This document shows, in pieces, positions 18,212 to 27,308 of a stretch of 64,000 bases of DNA. Below the pieces are notes generated by a model. The model ran no database searches. It saw only the letters and a program-made list of their open reading frames with translations, and was not told the DNA's origin. A program made the position numbers and the translations under genes. The stretch's first letter is position 1. Every line of letters begins with the position of its first letter. The stretch comes from Paraglaciecola psychrophila 170 (GTDB lineage Bacteria > Pseudomonadota > Gammaproteobacteria > Enterobacterales > Alteromonadaceae): the NCBI RefSeq assembly GCF_000347635.1, contig NC_020514.1:1674001-1738000 (forward strand), given 5' to 3'.

Positions 18212-19828
18212 ATGCAAAAACCTTCTCAAACACAATTCGACTTTATTATCATAGGCGCCGGTTCGGCAGGCGCAACTTTAGCCGCACGTTTAACTGAAAA
18301 TAATCAGTTTAGTGTATGTTTAATTGAAGCGGGTGGTAAAGATAAAAGTCCTTTTATTCATATTCCATTCGGTCTGGCCTTTCTTTCTAGGATGACCAAT
18401 TTAGGTTGGGAATATGATACTGAGCCTCAATCCCAATTGAATAATCGCAAGCTTTTTTGGCCTAGAGGTAAAGTCTTAGGTGGTTCAAGCTCACTCAATG
18501 CTATGTGTTACATACGTGGTGTGCCTGAGGATTATGACCGATGGAGTGATATGGGGGCCAAAGGATGGGACTGGGAAACCGTGTTACCTTATTTTAAAAA
18601 ATCAGAAAAACAACAGCACGGTGAGAGCGAACTGCATGGTGCAGACGGTTATCTTAGTGTCAGCGACTTATGTCACACTAACCCTCTATCAGACTCTTTT
18701 GTTGAAGCAGCTGAAGAAATTGGCCTATCAAAAGTCACTGACTTTAATAGTGCTGACCGAGAAGGATTGGGCTTTTATCAGGTTACTCAGGAAAATGGTC
18801 AACGTTGTTCTACAGCTAAGGGGTATTTAACACCGGCATTAACACGACCTAATTTAACGGTGTTGACTAAAGCTTTGGTTGAGAAAATTCAAATCAACGA
18901 TGGCGTAGCGACTGGGGTAAAACTGCAACTCGATGGCCAATCTATTGAACTCACTGCTAGTAAAGAGGTGCTGCTATGTGCTGGTGCGATTAACTCACCA
19001 CAAGTACTCATGTTGTCTGGTATTGGCCCGAAAGAGCATCTAACTGAAAAAGGTATTGAATTAAAAGCAGATTTACCAGGGGTAGGACAAAACTTACAAG
19101 ATCACCTTGACGCCATAGTCCAACACCGCTGCAAAAACCGAAATAGTTATTCGATCTCACTTGCTCTTATTCCACGTTATGTCAAAAACGCATTCAACTA
19201 CTTGTTTAATCGAAAAGGCATTTTTACCAGTAATGTTGCTGAAGCGGGTGGTTTTGATAAAACCCAAAGTGCAGCCGATATTCCCGATATTCAATATCAC
19301 TTCTTACCAGCGATTTTGCTGAATCACGGGCGTGCAACAGCGTTTGGTTACGGCTATGGAGTGCATGTCTGTGGTCTGTATCCCAAAAGCCGAGGTGAAA
19401 TTAAATTACGTTCGAATAAGCCCAACGATCCTGCCATGATTGATCCTCACTACCTTGAGCATCCCGATGACCAAAAAGTGATGATTGACGGTGTGCGCCG
19501 TGCCAGAAAAATTTTGGGAGCACCATCATTTAGGCAATATCAATCTTGGGAAGTCGGACCTGGTCCAGAAGCCCAAAGTGATGAGCAAATATTAGCCTTT
19601 ATCCGCAAAAAATCTGAAACCATTTATCATCCAGTCGGTACTTGTAAAATGGGTGATATAGGCGATGTTATGACAGTTGTAGACTCGGAGTTGCAAGTAA
19701 AAGGAGTTAAAGGCCTAAGAGTGGTTGATGCCTCAGTTATGCCGACACTTGTTGGTGGGAATACCAATGCCCCCACTATCATGATTGCAGAGCGCTGTGC
19801 GGATTTAATTAAGCAGCAGTATTCATAA
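18212..19828 (+). CDS. GMC family oxidoreductase (choline/alcohol dehydrogenase-like)
   Basis: 538-residue FAD enzyme. N-terminal dinucleotide fold DFIIIGAGSAGATLAARLTE (residues 9-28), GMC signature PRGKVLGGSSSLNAMCYIRG, second signature GAINSPQVLMLSGIGP, and the C-terminal active-site region IYHPVGTCKMG followed by VVDASVMPTLVGGNTNAPTI. The overall type is close to BetA and AlkJ alcohol dehydrogenases. Absence of bet genes nearby makes a choline role unproven; primary alcohol oxidation is as likely. Single gene, followed by a decayed DNA-repair gene. Confidence 0.9.
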   Translation: MQKPSQTQFDFIIIGAGSAGATLAARLTENNQFSVCLIEAGGKDKSPFIHIPFGLAFLSRMTNLGWEYDTEPQSQLNNRKLFWPRGKVLGGSSSLNAMCYIRGVPEDYDRWSDMGAKGWDWETVLPYFKKSEKQQHGESELHGADGYLSVSDLCHTNPLSDSFVEAAEEIGLSKVTDFNSADREGLGFYQVTQENGQRCSTAKGYLTPALTRPNLTVLTKALVEKIQINDGVATGVKLQLDGQSIELTASKEVLLCAGAINSPQVLMLSGIGPKEHLTEKGIELKADLPGVGQNLQDHLDAIVQHRCKNRNSYSISLALIPRYVKNAFNYLFNRKGIFTSNVAEAGGFDKTQSAADIPDIQYHFLPAILLNHGRATAFGYGYGVHVCGLYPKSRGEIKLRSNKPNDPAMIDPHYLEHPDDQKVMIDGVRRARKILGAPSFRQYQSWEVGPGPEAQSDEQILAFIRKKSETIYHPVGTCKMGDIGDVMTVVDSELQVKGVKGLRVVDASVMPTLVGGNTNAPTIMIAERCADLIKQQYS

Positions 19829-19866
19829 AAATAGCATAACTACTTAAAAATAAATATACGATAGAT

Positions 19867-20940
19867 GTAGCTGAAAAAATTAGTAAGATGATATGTGATG
19901 TGTATCCTGCGTTTGATTCATACGGATTTGTTAGACATATGTAGCAAGGTTATGACCGCTTAGAACTTATAGAGCATTGCCGAAAAATTGCTGCTGCATC
20001 GAAGGCGTTTTTTCTTGAAGATTTTAAGCAGGCTATGGCTATTTTGCTGGCATCTTTGGATTCACCTGTTGAGCATGATGAAAAAAATAGCTTGGCGTCA
20101 TTTATATTTATGCCACACATCATCTATCTGACTGAAAATGGCTCAGATGACTTTGATACCTTGATGCAGGCTCATTATCTATTAACTCAACGATTTACCT
20201 CTGAGTTTGGTATTCGACCTTTTATTTAACGTTACCCAGTTAAGTGTTTAGCTTTATTATCAAAATGGGCCACAGATTCAAACCTACATGTTAGGCGCCT
20301 AGTATCCGAAGGTACTCGGCCTCGTTTACTATGGGCTTCTTGTTTACCTGAGTTTATTCATGGCCCGTCAGCTGTTATCGTATTATTATAATAACTGAAA
20401 GACGATACCGAGTTATACGTTAGGCGTTCGGTGGCCAATAACCTCAATGATATTGGTAAGGACCATCCTGAACTTTTAGCAGGCATAGCTAAAAATTGGC
20501 TTGAAAATGCACCTGACGACAGAGTGTGGTTAGTGAAGCATGTACTGCGTAGCGCGTAAACGTGGTGAGAAAGGTGCATTGCAGGCTCTGGGGTATGGTG
20601 ACAATGCTGACATTAAAATTGAAAATGCCTACACAACACCAGAAAACGCCAAAATGGGAGGCAGAGTTCAAGTTAGTTTTGAACTGGTTAATCAAGCCAA
20701 TAAAACGGTGGCCATAATGGTTGATTTAGCTATTCACTTTATTAAGGTCATTGGTAAAGCTAATCCAAGTGTATTTGAGCTTAAGCTGTTGAACTAAGAG
20801 CTAATTAGTCGCTTAAATTTTCCAAAAAAGTGACACTAAAACTTATGACCACACGTACTTTGTACGCAGGGTCACACAAGGTTGAAGTGATCTTTAATGG
20901 GAAATGGATGCTGATTGGCGACTTTGACATAAGTGAATAG
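19867..20940 (+). pseudogene. DNA alkylation repair protein (AlkC-like) pseudogene
   Basis: Remains of a HEAT-repeat DNA alkylation repair glycosylase. Successive fragments keep family motifs: VAEKISKMICDVYPAFD, then [63 protein letters not shown], and the C-terminal domain TTRTLYAGSHKVEVIFNG. In-frame stops lie at 19942-19944, 20227-20229, 20389-20394 (double) and 20557-20559, followed by a frame change after 20557, another stop at LLN (about 20795) and a second frame change before the last fragment. No start codon is evident. With at least five stops and two frameshifts this cannot be sequencing error. Confidence 0.9.
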
Positions 20941-21058
20941 TCTGTTCTGTTTGACAGAAACTAAGCCATCGAACTCCGTAGACCAGTAAATGCGTCATTG
21001 TTACTTATATCACCTAGGCGTATTTCTTTGTTTAACAACAGCCTTCAATAAATGTCAT

Positions 21059-22036
21059 TTATTCCGCAAGATAAGTCACCACAGTATCGGTAAAATCCGT
21101 GAACAAACCATCCACTTTTAAATCCTTAAACAATAGTTGTAGTGTTTGTTGAGTGTTGATGTTCTCTGGCAGTGCGTCTTTGCGAAAAGTATAAGGATGA
21201 ACTTTTAGACCAGCAATATGTGCCTGGTCAACAAATGCCGTAGGCTGCATAGTTTTGAGGTCAACAAGTTGTGGTATCCAAGGGCCGACCCCTTGTGCAA
21301 CTTTAGCTATCGCTTTCAATCCTGCTTGAGTTTTTAAAACATCATAGTCGGTGGGTGATTCTAACCAATCGTTTTCGGCAATAAGTTGTATGAGTTTTAC
21401 TTTTGCGTTGAGGTCATTTCGTAACCTTTGAGTTTCGGCAAAGTCAAAACACTGTAAATATATAGCCTTATTTGGGTCATCTAGTTGATGTTTTCTCAAC
21501 ACCGCCATCACCAGCTGGCTTATATCTACCCCTTGCTCCTTGTGCCATGCAGGTGACTTTATCTCTGGATAAAGGCCCGTGTTTTTATTTAACTGACGAT
21601 TGAGTTGCTGTATTAATTCTATTTGTTCTTCAAAAGTGGCAATTTGAAAGGTGCCTTTTCCATTATAACGATTAGGGAAAACTTGATTACCGTTTGCATC
21701 TTGACGTTCATGTACGTTGAGAGTCTTCAATTCTGTCAAGGTAAAATCTAAGGCATAATAACGTCCATCTTCACGTTTTCTAATGGGAAATACTTGCTCT
21801 ACATTCGTCACCGTTTCAAGGTGAATATCATGCAATACTATTAATTTTAAATCTTTGGTAACAACTAAGTCTTGTTCAATAAAGTCAGCGCCTAACGCGT
21901 AGGCTAAAGTCACCGACTCAAGGGTATGTTCTGGTAAGTAACCCGGGGCACCTCGATGTGCAATTACCAAAGGTTTCGAAGCAATCACTTGACTCGTAAA
22001 GGCGATCATTAGTAGTCCTAAAAGGTAAGGTTTCAT
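21059..22036 (-). CDS. glpQ: Periplasmic glycerophosphodiester phosphodiesterase
   Basis: Hydrolyses glycerophosphodiesters to glycerol-3-phosphate and an alcohol. Signal peptide at residues 1-19 (MKPYLLGLLMIAFTSQVIA) and the GDPD core VIAHRGAPGYLPEHTLESV, FIEQDLVVTKDLKLIVLHD, YPEIKSP, with a late GLFTDF. The two catalytic His and the Glu/Asp metal ligands are present. I take the ATG at 22036; a GTG three codons earlier, directly after the gloA stop, is possible. It is co-directional with and adjacent to gloA, so probably co-transcribed. About 325 residues, normal for GlpQ. Confidence 0.92.
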   Translation of the reverse strand: MKPYLLGLLMIAFTSQVIASKPLVIAHRGAPGYLPEHTLESVTLAYALGADFIEQDLVVTKDLKLIVLHDIHLETVTNVEQVFPIRKREDGRYYALDFTLTELKTLNVHERQDANGNQVFPNRYNGKGTFQIATFEEQIELIQQLNRQLNKNTGLYPEIKSPAWHKEQGVDISQLVMAVLRKHQLDDPNKAIYLQCFDFAETQRLRNDLNAKVKLIQLIAENDWLESPTDYDVLKTQAGLKAIAKVAQGVGPWIPQLVDLKTMQPTAFVDQAHIAGLKVHPYTFRKDALPENINTQQTLQLLFKDLKVDGLFTDFTDTVVTYLAE

Positions 22037-22045
22037 ATTATTCAC

Positions 22046-22429
22046 TTATTTGATTTCTATTAATTCAGTTGCATAGCCGTCTGGATCACGAACAAATGCG
22101 ATCACTGACTCGCCGTCTTTTACGGGCCCTGGTTTGCGGTACACATCACCACCTTGTTGCTGAATAAATTCACACAAGGCATAGATATCATCAACTCCGA
22201 TAGCGATATGCCCATAGGCTTCACCGATATTGTACTGATCTTTTCCCCAATTATAAGTAAGCTCCAACACGGTTGTATCAGACTCCTCACCATATCCAAT
22301 AAAGGCTAACGTATATTGGTACTCTTTGTTGTCAGCTTGCCTAAGCAGTTTCATACCCATCAGTTTGGTGTAAAAATCAATTGAGGTTTGAAGGTTACCG
22401 ACCCGCAACATAGTGTGTAGTAATCGCAT
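22046..22429 (-). CDS. gloA: Lactoylglutathione lyase (glyoxalase I)
   Basis: 127-residue enzyme that isomerises the hemithioacetal of methylglyoxal and glutathione to S-lactoylglutathione. All four metal ligands known from E. coli GloA fall at identical positions: His5, Glu56, His74 and Glu122. [20 protein letters not shown] and [11 protein letters not shown] are typical; the short length indicates the nickel-type class. Upstream of glpQ on the same strand with no gap. Confidence 0.96.
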   Translation of the reverse strand: MRLLHTMLRVGNLQTSIDFYTKLMGMKLLRQADNKEYQYTLAFIGYGEESDTTVLELTYNWGKDQYNIGEAYGHIAIGVDDIYALCEFIQQQGGDVYRKPGPVKDGESVIAFVRDPDGYATELIEIK

Positions 22430-22636
22430 ATTTATACCTTTTTTGGTCTAGGAACGTATTTTATGGTGTCCGTTAATCGCGGATCTGAAAATAATGGAAC
22501 AATAATAGGAACATAATATGACAATTAGAGCGTTTTTTTATAGCTTCTTTAAAGTATATTAGATTGCACAAAATATCAGGTCGTTGGTTTCTTTGGTCGT
22601 GGCTAAATGTTTTGATTTAAGTGGCTATGGACAGAC

Positions 22637-22673
22637 AGTTAAATATAATCCGAATCTATGATTATATTTAACT
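22637..22673. repeat. Inverted repeat between fimT-like gene and gloA
   Basis: AGTTAAATATAATC (22637-22650) and its perfect complement (22660-22673) with a 9-base loop. It lies just after the pseudopilin gene stop (22686, reverse strand). Neither side has a T run, so it is at best an atypical terminator; an mRNA 3'-end stabilising hairpin is also possible. Confidence 0.6.
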
Positions 22674-22685
22674 TTGGGGTGACAA

Positions 22686-23228
22686 TTAACAAGAGAGCTC
22701 GGTACCTGATAAATTTTCGTTGATGCCATTTTTGTCACTGTCAGTACTCATTTTAACCCTTCCTTGTAAGGTTACAGACAAAGAGCGCGCATTTTCTGCT
22801 TTCCCATCCTTGTGACAAAGTAATATTTCAGTCGTTTCATTTGCTTCACCGGTTCCAGTAAACTTAATGGTATCGGTTGTGTTGGTCATCAAACTAGTTG
22901 CAGATGTTGCACTTATAGTGACGAGTAACGTTTCTGTAGCGCCTCGAATAGCGTTGTTGTCTTCATCTATAAATACTATTTTAGGATTGTTCCAGTCTTT
23001 TGAACATACAGAATAATCTGTAGATGGGCATACTACTACCAGCGCTTGTTCGTCTATCGCATGGTGTCTGGCATACTGAATCAATGAGCTGATTTCGTTG
23101 ATTTCTGCGACAATCCGATTTTTTATTAAGATACTTTGAATACTTGGGCCAACAAATGTCAGTATTATCGCAACAATGGAGACAGTGACCATTAACTCAA
23201 CCAGTGTCACACCTTTTTGTTGTTTCAC
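22686..23228 (-). CDS. GspH/FimT family pseudopilin
   Basis: 180 residues with a type III (prepilin) signal: short basic leader MKQQKG, cleavage before VTLVE with Glu5 of the mature protein, then the hydrophobic helix (LMVTVSIVAIILTFVGPSIQ). The C-terminal beta domain is of the GspH type and has a Cys at the end (GTELSC). FimT proteins are minor pilins assisting type IV pilus assembly or DNA uptake. It stands alone; no other pilin genes are in the window. Confidence 0.88.
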   Translation of the reverse strand: MKQQKGVTLVELMVTVSIVAIILTFVGPSIQSILIKNRIVAEINEISSLIQYARHHAIDEQALVVVCPSTDYSVCSKDWNNPKIVFIDEDNNAIRGATETLLVTISATSATSLMTNTTDTIKFTGTGEANETTEILLCHKDGKAENARSLSVTLQGRVKMSTDSDKNGINENLSGTELSC

Positions 23229-23439
23229 GTTTTTTACTCCAATGATTATTAACTATAAGATAAACTATATTTGCACTTTTAAAGTATGAAATAATTATCA
23301 ATGGTTAGGATTAACATACACATGTTGCTAATGTTAGACTGAAGTTTCCTTTCAAGTCATAACCCTTAGACAGTAATCATGACTGAAAACAACACACTAG
23401 CTTAATTTTTTGACTGGCATAACATTATCGAGGTAAATA

Positions 23440-24270
23440 ATGCAAACGAGTACTGTGATAGAACAAATGCGGGTTTTACCTAAAATCGATGTTAATTATG
23501 AAGTTGAGCGTAGAGTTGATTTTATTAAAACTCAGCTTATTAATAGCGGGATGACAAATTTAGTTTTAGGTATAAGTGGAGGCATTGATTCTTGTGCTTT
23601 AGGAAAGTTGGCTCAAATCTCAGTCAACCAATTAAATAAAGAATACGCCCGAAACTATCAGTTTATTGCGGTCAGGTTGCCATATAATGTGCAAGCAGAT
23701 GAGGCCGATGCTCAAGCTTCAATCGACTTTATTCAACCAAGTCAAAATCTTGCAGTGAATATACAACCTGGTGCAGATGCGATAGATCAACAAACTCGTT
23801 TAGCTCTTGATACTGCTGGGTTGCTTACGGGTAGTGAAAGTAAGTGCGACTTTGTCAAAGGTAACGTTAAGGCGCGCACCCGCATGGTGATACAGTATCA
23901 AGTGGCCGGCATACTTGATGCTTTAGTTTTAGGGACGGACCATTCTGCAGAAAATGTTACTGGTTTTTATACTAAGTATGGTGATGGAGCATGTGATCTT
24001 GCACCTCTGTTTGGTTTAAATAAACGCCAAATAAGACAAATAGCTGAATTTTTAGGTGCGCCACAAAATATTATTTATAAAGCGCCAACAGCTGATTTAG
24101 AAACATTAGCACCACAAAAATCGGATGAACAGGCTTTAGGAATGAGTTATGACCAGATTGATGACTTTTTAGAAGGTAGAGTAGTCGCTGTTGATATTGC
24201 TGAAAAACTGGTCGCTATTTTTGAAAAAACGCAACATAAACGTGTTCCTATTCCAACCATATATGATTAG
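23440..24270 (+). CDS. nadE: NH3-dependent NAD+ synthetase
   Basis: 276 residues; final step of NAD synthesis, amidating deamido-NAD with ammonia and ATP. P-loop-type SGGIDS (46-51) of the N-type ATP pyrophosphatases, then [38 protein letters not shown] and [20 protein letters not shown], all conserved in bacterial NadE. There is no glutaminase domain, so ammonia is the donor. GAGGTAAATA precedes the ATG. The glnB gene follows after about 40 bases, probably in the same transcript. Confidence 0.97.
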   Translation: MQTSTVIEQMRVLPKIDVNYEVERRVDFIKTQLINSGMTNLVLGISGGIDSCALGKLAQISVNQLNKEYARNYQFIAVRLPYNVQADEADAQASIDFIQPSQNLAVNIQPGADAIDQQTRLALDTAGLLTGSESKCDFVKGNVKARTRMVIQYQVAGILDALVLGTDHSAENVTGFYTKYGDGACDLAPLFGLNKRQIRQIAEFLGAPQNIIYKAPTADLETLAPQKSDEQALGMSYDQIDDFLEGRVVAVDIAEKLVAIFEKTQHKRVPIPTIYD

Positions 24271-24299
24271 ACATTCTTTAAATTAATAAGCCACACTAA

Positions 24300-24650
<351 letters not shown>

Positions 24651-24852
24651 TAGTCGCCCCCTGTTAATAAAATACAGCGCCTAGTTTTGATAAGCTTTAC
24701 AGTTGTATAGTCGAGTGGATCATCGAGAAAGTATTTGTTCTTGAAAATATCTGAAATAATAATTAGTGCGTCTAGGTCTTCTGGATTGAAACTAGACAAC
24801 TACATTTAATAATCGTTTTTTGATTGACTAATAATTTCCAAGGAAACTTAAT

Positions 24853-25335
24853 ATGCAAAAAATTAAAAAAACAGCTATCGCTACTGCACTGGGTGCAGTT
24901 GTTATCGGCTCTCTTGCTTCTATCAGTGTCCAAGCCAACACTAACCCGTTTAGCGTTCATTCTTTAGAATCTGGCTACATGCAAAGTGTCACAGAAGGCA
25001 AATGCGGTGGAGATAAAGCCGAAAAAGCAGCCAAAACCATGAAAGAAGGCAAATGTGGTGAAGGTAAGTGCGGCGGAGATAAAACCGAAAAAGCAGCCAA
25101 AACCATGAAAGAAGGCAAATGTGGTGAAGGTAAATGCGGTGGTGATAAAGTCGAAAAAGCAGCCAAAACCATGAAAGAAGGTAAATGCGGCGGTGATAAA
25201 GCTGAAAAAGCAGCCAAAGCCATGAAAGAAGGCAAATGTGGCGAAGGTAAATGCGGCGGTGATAAGGTCGAAAAAGCATCTAAAGTCATGAAGGAAGGCA
25301 AATGTGGTGAAGGTAAATGCGGCGGCCAAGCTTAA
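24853..25335 (+). CDS. Bufferin/HvfA-type RiPP precursor with ten EGKCG motifs
   Basis: 160 residues. A signal peptide (residues 1-28, ending SVQA) is followed by NPFSVHSLESGYMQSVT and then repeats carrying exactly ten Cys, every one in EGKCG. Repeat units are 22 residues (EGKCGEGKCGGDK-EKAAK-MK) or a 17-residue version with one Cys. This is the layout of HvfA/bufferin precursors, whose EGKCG cysteines are oxidised by a DUF692 iron enzyme into copper-binding heterocycles. Such an enzyme and its DUF2063 partner follow directly. AAGGAA precedes the ATG. The mature peptide is expected in the periplasm; modification of this one is inferred. Confidence 0.87.
   Translation: MQKIKKTAIATALGAVVIGSLASISVQANTNPFSVHSLESGYMQSVTEGKCGGDKAEKAAKTMKEGKCGEGKCGGDKTEKAAKTMKEGKCGEGKCGGDKVEKAAKTMKEGKCGGDKAEKAAKAMKEGKCGEGKCGGDKVEKASKVMKEGKCGEGKCGGQA
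24994..25329 (+). repeat. Tandem repeats inside the RiPP precursor gene
   Basis: Coding repeats of 66 bp (22 codons) with some 51-bp versions lacking one EGKCG. Copies are very similar at the DNA level, suggesting expansion and contraction by slippage or recombination. Number of Cys sites may therefore vary between strains. Confidence 0.85.
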
Positions 25336-25354
25336 TAAGTAACCAAGACTTTCT

Positions 25355-25388
25355 AAAATAAAGGCCGGCTAATGTCGGCCTTTATTTT
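25355..25388 (+). terminator. Terminator/attenuator between precursor and enzyme genes
   Basis: AAAATAAAGGCCG (25355-25367) pairs perfectly with CGGCCTTTATTTT (25376-25388), loop of 8. It lies 19 bases after the precursor stop and about 25 bases before the MNIO gene, so it likely gives abundant precursor mRNA and limited readthrough into the enzyme genes. Confidence 0.82.
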
Positions 25389-25414
25389 AGAAAAAGTGCA
25401 GGGTGACCAATCTA

Positions 25415-26275
25415 ATGATGAATAAACATCTTTCAGGAGTGGGCTTAGGTCTTCGCCGAGAAATGCTCGACCAGCTATTACCTGACATCCCCAGCTCGGT
25501 TGATTTTTGGGAAGTAGCCCCCGAAAATTGGATACCCCTTGGCGGAAAATATCAGAAACACCTTAACCAATTTACCTCTGCCTGTAATTTTGTCAGCCAT
25601 GGCTTGTCTTTGTCGATCGGTAGCCCTGATCCTCTTGATATCAAACTTTGTAAAAACGTCAAAACGTTTTTAGATAGACATAATATTTTATATTACAGTG
25701 AGCATTTAAGTTATTGTTCTGGTCAGGGTCATCTATATGATCTTATGCCGATCCCCTTTACTGAAGAAGCAGTCAAACATGTAGTCGAGCGGGTTAAACA
25801 AGTGCAAGATATTATCGAGCGGCCATTGCTGTTAGAAAATGTATCTTATTATGCCGCACCTGGACAAGAGATGACCGAACAAGAATTCACATTATCGGTG
25901 CTTAACGACTCAGGTTGTTTGATGTTGTTAGACGTGAATAATATTTATGTTAATTCTATTAATCACGGTTACGATGCCGAGGGCTTTTTGGCTGCGATGC
26001 CCACGGGTAAAATTGTCTATGGTCACATTGCAGGACATTATGACGAAGCTGAAGACTTAAAAATTGATACTCACGGTGCCGATGTCATCGAACCGGTTTG
26101 GCGATTACTTCAAAAAGCTTATGAAATTCACGGGGTTTTTCCGACGTTATTAGAAAGAGACTTTAATATACCGCCAATCACAGAATTGTTAGTGGAAATG
26201 GAAAGAATAAGAACTATTCAACTGCGTGTACAGCAGCAAGTGTCTCCCCCGCATCTTAAAAAAATTAAAGCTTAA
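25415..26275 (+). CDS. MNIO (DUF692) peptide-modifying enzyme, BufB/HvfB-like
   Basis: 286 residues of the multinuclear non-haem iron oxidative enzyme family (DUF692, TIM barrel; MbnB is the founding member). It opens with GVGLGLRREMLDQLLPDIPS and the conserved WEVAPENW. Likely metal ligands sit in FVSHGLSLSIG, YYSEHLSYC, LLENVSYY, LLDVNNIYVN, HIAGHYD, DTHG and LERDFNIP. It should oxidise Cys residues of the upstream EGKCG precursor. I start at ATG 25415, nine bases after AGGGTG; ATG 25418 or GTG 25403 are alternatives. Its stop overlaps the next start (TAATG), coupling translation to the DUF2063 gene. Confidence 0.92.
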   Translation: MMNKHLSGVGLGLRREMLDQLLPDIPSSVDFWEVAPENWIPLGGKYQKHLNQFTSACNFVSHGLSLSIGSPDPLDIKLCKNVKTFLDRHNILYYSEHLSYCSGQGHLYDLMPIPFTEEAVKHVVERVKQVQDIIERPLLLENVSYYAAPGQEMTEQEFTLSVLNDSGCLMLLDVNNIYVNSINHGYDAEGFLAAMPTGKIVYGHIAGHYDEAEDLKIDTHGADVIEPVWRLLQKAYEIHGVFPTLLERDFNIPPITELLVEMERIRTIQLRVQQQVSPPHLKKIKA

Positions 26276-27021
26276 TGAAGCCTTTTCAAGTTATCCAGCA
26301 TGATTTTATTCAGCATATAAAAAATTCTGAGGCTAAACCGTTTGCTGGTGGTATCGAAGAAAGACGTTTAAAAATTTATCGAGAGTTGTTTTTTAACAAT
26401 ATTTTGGGCTTTCTAAGTTCTGGGTTCCCTGTATTGCAGAGTCTGTATGATGAACAACAATGGAAATTTTTGGCTCGAAACTTTTTTATTGAACATCAAT
26501 GTAATTCTCCTTATTTCATTGATATTAGTAAAGAATTTGTAGAATACTTAAGTAGCGAGTACCAACTCTGTGAGTCTGACCCTATATTTATGGGTGAATT
26601 AGCACATTACGAATGGTTGGAGTTGGATGTCAGTGTGCGTACGTCGAATCAAAGCGTTACTGCATGGGATGGACATTCACCGATAACCCAGGTTCAAATG
26701 TCTGACTTAGCAAGTTTAGTCAGTTACCAATATCCTGTTCACCAAATAAGTGTCGATTTTATTCCCTCGCAGGCTAGCGAAGTTGTGTATCTAGTGATTT
26801 ACCGGGATGCCTCCGATGAAGTGAACTTTACGTTGCTTAATGCGGTGTCTGCACATTTGCTAAACACTATTATGCAACAAGGAGTAGTAACAGTTGATTC
26901 GTTAAGTAAAATTATGATTGAATCCATGCCGCAATTAGACGTAAAGCAAATTACTGAATCGTTGCAACAAGTACTAAAACAGTTATTATTACAACAGATA
27001 TTATTCCCTACAGAGGAATAG
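26275..27021 (+). CDS. DUF2063 protein, putative MNIO partner (BufC/HvfC-like)
   Basis: 248 residues. The N-terminal half is the DUF2063 (putative DNA-binding by old name) helical domain: RLKIYRELFFNNILGFLSSG followed by FPVLQSLYDEQQWKFLARNF and SPYFIDISKEFVEYL. In characterised systems this partner binds the precursor leader and forms a complex with the DUF692 enzyme. The C-terminal half is a less conserved domain (VSVRTSNQS onward). Overlaps the MNIO gene by one base. Function by association, well supported by gene order. Confidence 0.88.
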   Translation: MKPFQVIQHDFIQHIKNSEAKPFAGGIEERRLKIYRELFFNNILGFLSSGFPVLQSLYDEQQWKFLARNFFIEHQCNSPYFIDISKEFVEYLSSEYQLCESDPIFMGELAHYEWLELDVSVRTSNQSVTAWDGHSPITQVQMSDLASLVSYQYPVHQISVDFIPSQASEVVYLVIYRDASDEVNFTLLNAVSAHLLNTIMQQGVVTVDSLSKIMIESMPQLDVKQITESLQQVLKQLLLQQILFPTEE

Positions 27022-27102
27022 ACATCACTGGTTTAGCTTTTTAGGGCTATCAATTTATTAAACTTTGGATTAACATCTGCGCCTTCATTTTAGTTGTTTA
27101 AT

Positions 27103-27118
27103 AAGGGTACATACCCTT
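27103..27118. promoter_or_regulatory. Short palindrome upstream of the 40-residue membrane protein
   Basis: AAGGGTA-CA-TACCCTT: 7-base arms with a 2-base centre, 19 bases before the small ORF's ATG. The symmetry is typical of a dimeric regulator site, but no regulator is known and it could instead form a small 5' hairpin in the mRNA. Confidence 0.35.
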
Positions 27119-27136
27119 GAAGTCTGGAGTGCAATA

Positions 27137-27259
27137 ATGCAAGAAGATAACAGTTCACACGACCCGTTTAATTGGGGTTACCTGATTTCAGCCTTAGGTG
27201 TGCTGCTAGCGTTGCCATTAATGTTCGTCATAGTGGGTTGGTTCGTTTTTTACCTTTAA
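27137..27259 (+). CDS. Small single-pass membrane protein (40 residues)
   Basis: MQEDNSSHDPFNWGYLISAL followed by a strongly hydrophobic helix to the end (GVLLALPLMFVIVGWFVFYL). GGAG at 27126-27129 lies seven bases before the ATG, a good ribosome site, so this is probably a true gene. It lies between the RiPP biosynthesis genes and apt, with its own upstream palindrome. No known family recognised; a link to the RiPP locus is only positional. Confidence 0.6.
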   Translation: MQEDNSSHDPFNWGYLISALGVLLALPLMFVIVGWFVFYL

Positions 27260-27308
27260 CACCCGCAACAACTCTACTCATCTAATTTATTAAATTACGG
27301 GAAAATTC

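Noticed and set aside
24964..25329. Three overlapping reverse-strand ORFs of about 100 residues
   Set aside because: They are mirror frames of the GC-skewed repeats in the EGKCG precursor gene; they have repetitive Phe/Leu/His sequence, no ribosome sites and no family features.
24994..25329. Regular direct repeats that might suggest a CRISPR array
   Set aside because: Repeats are in-frame codons of the precursor with no unique spacers; unit lengths are multiples of three.
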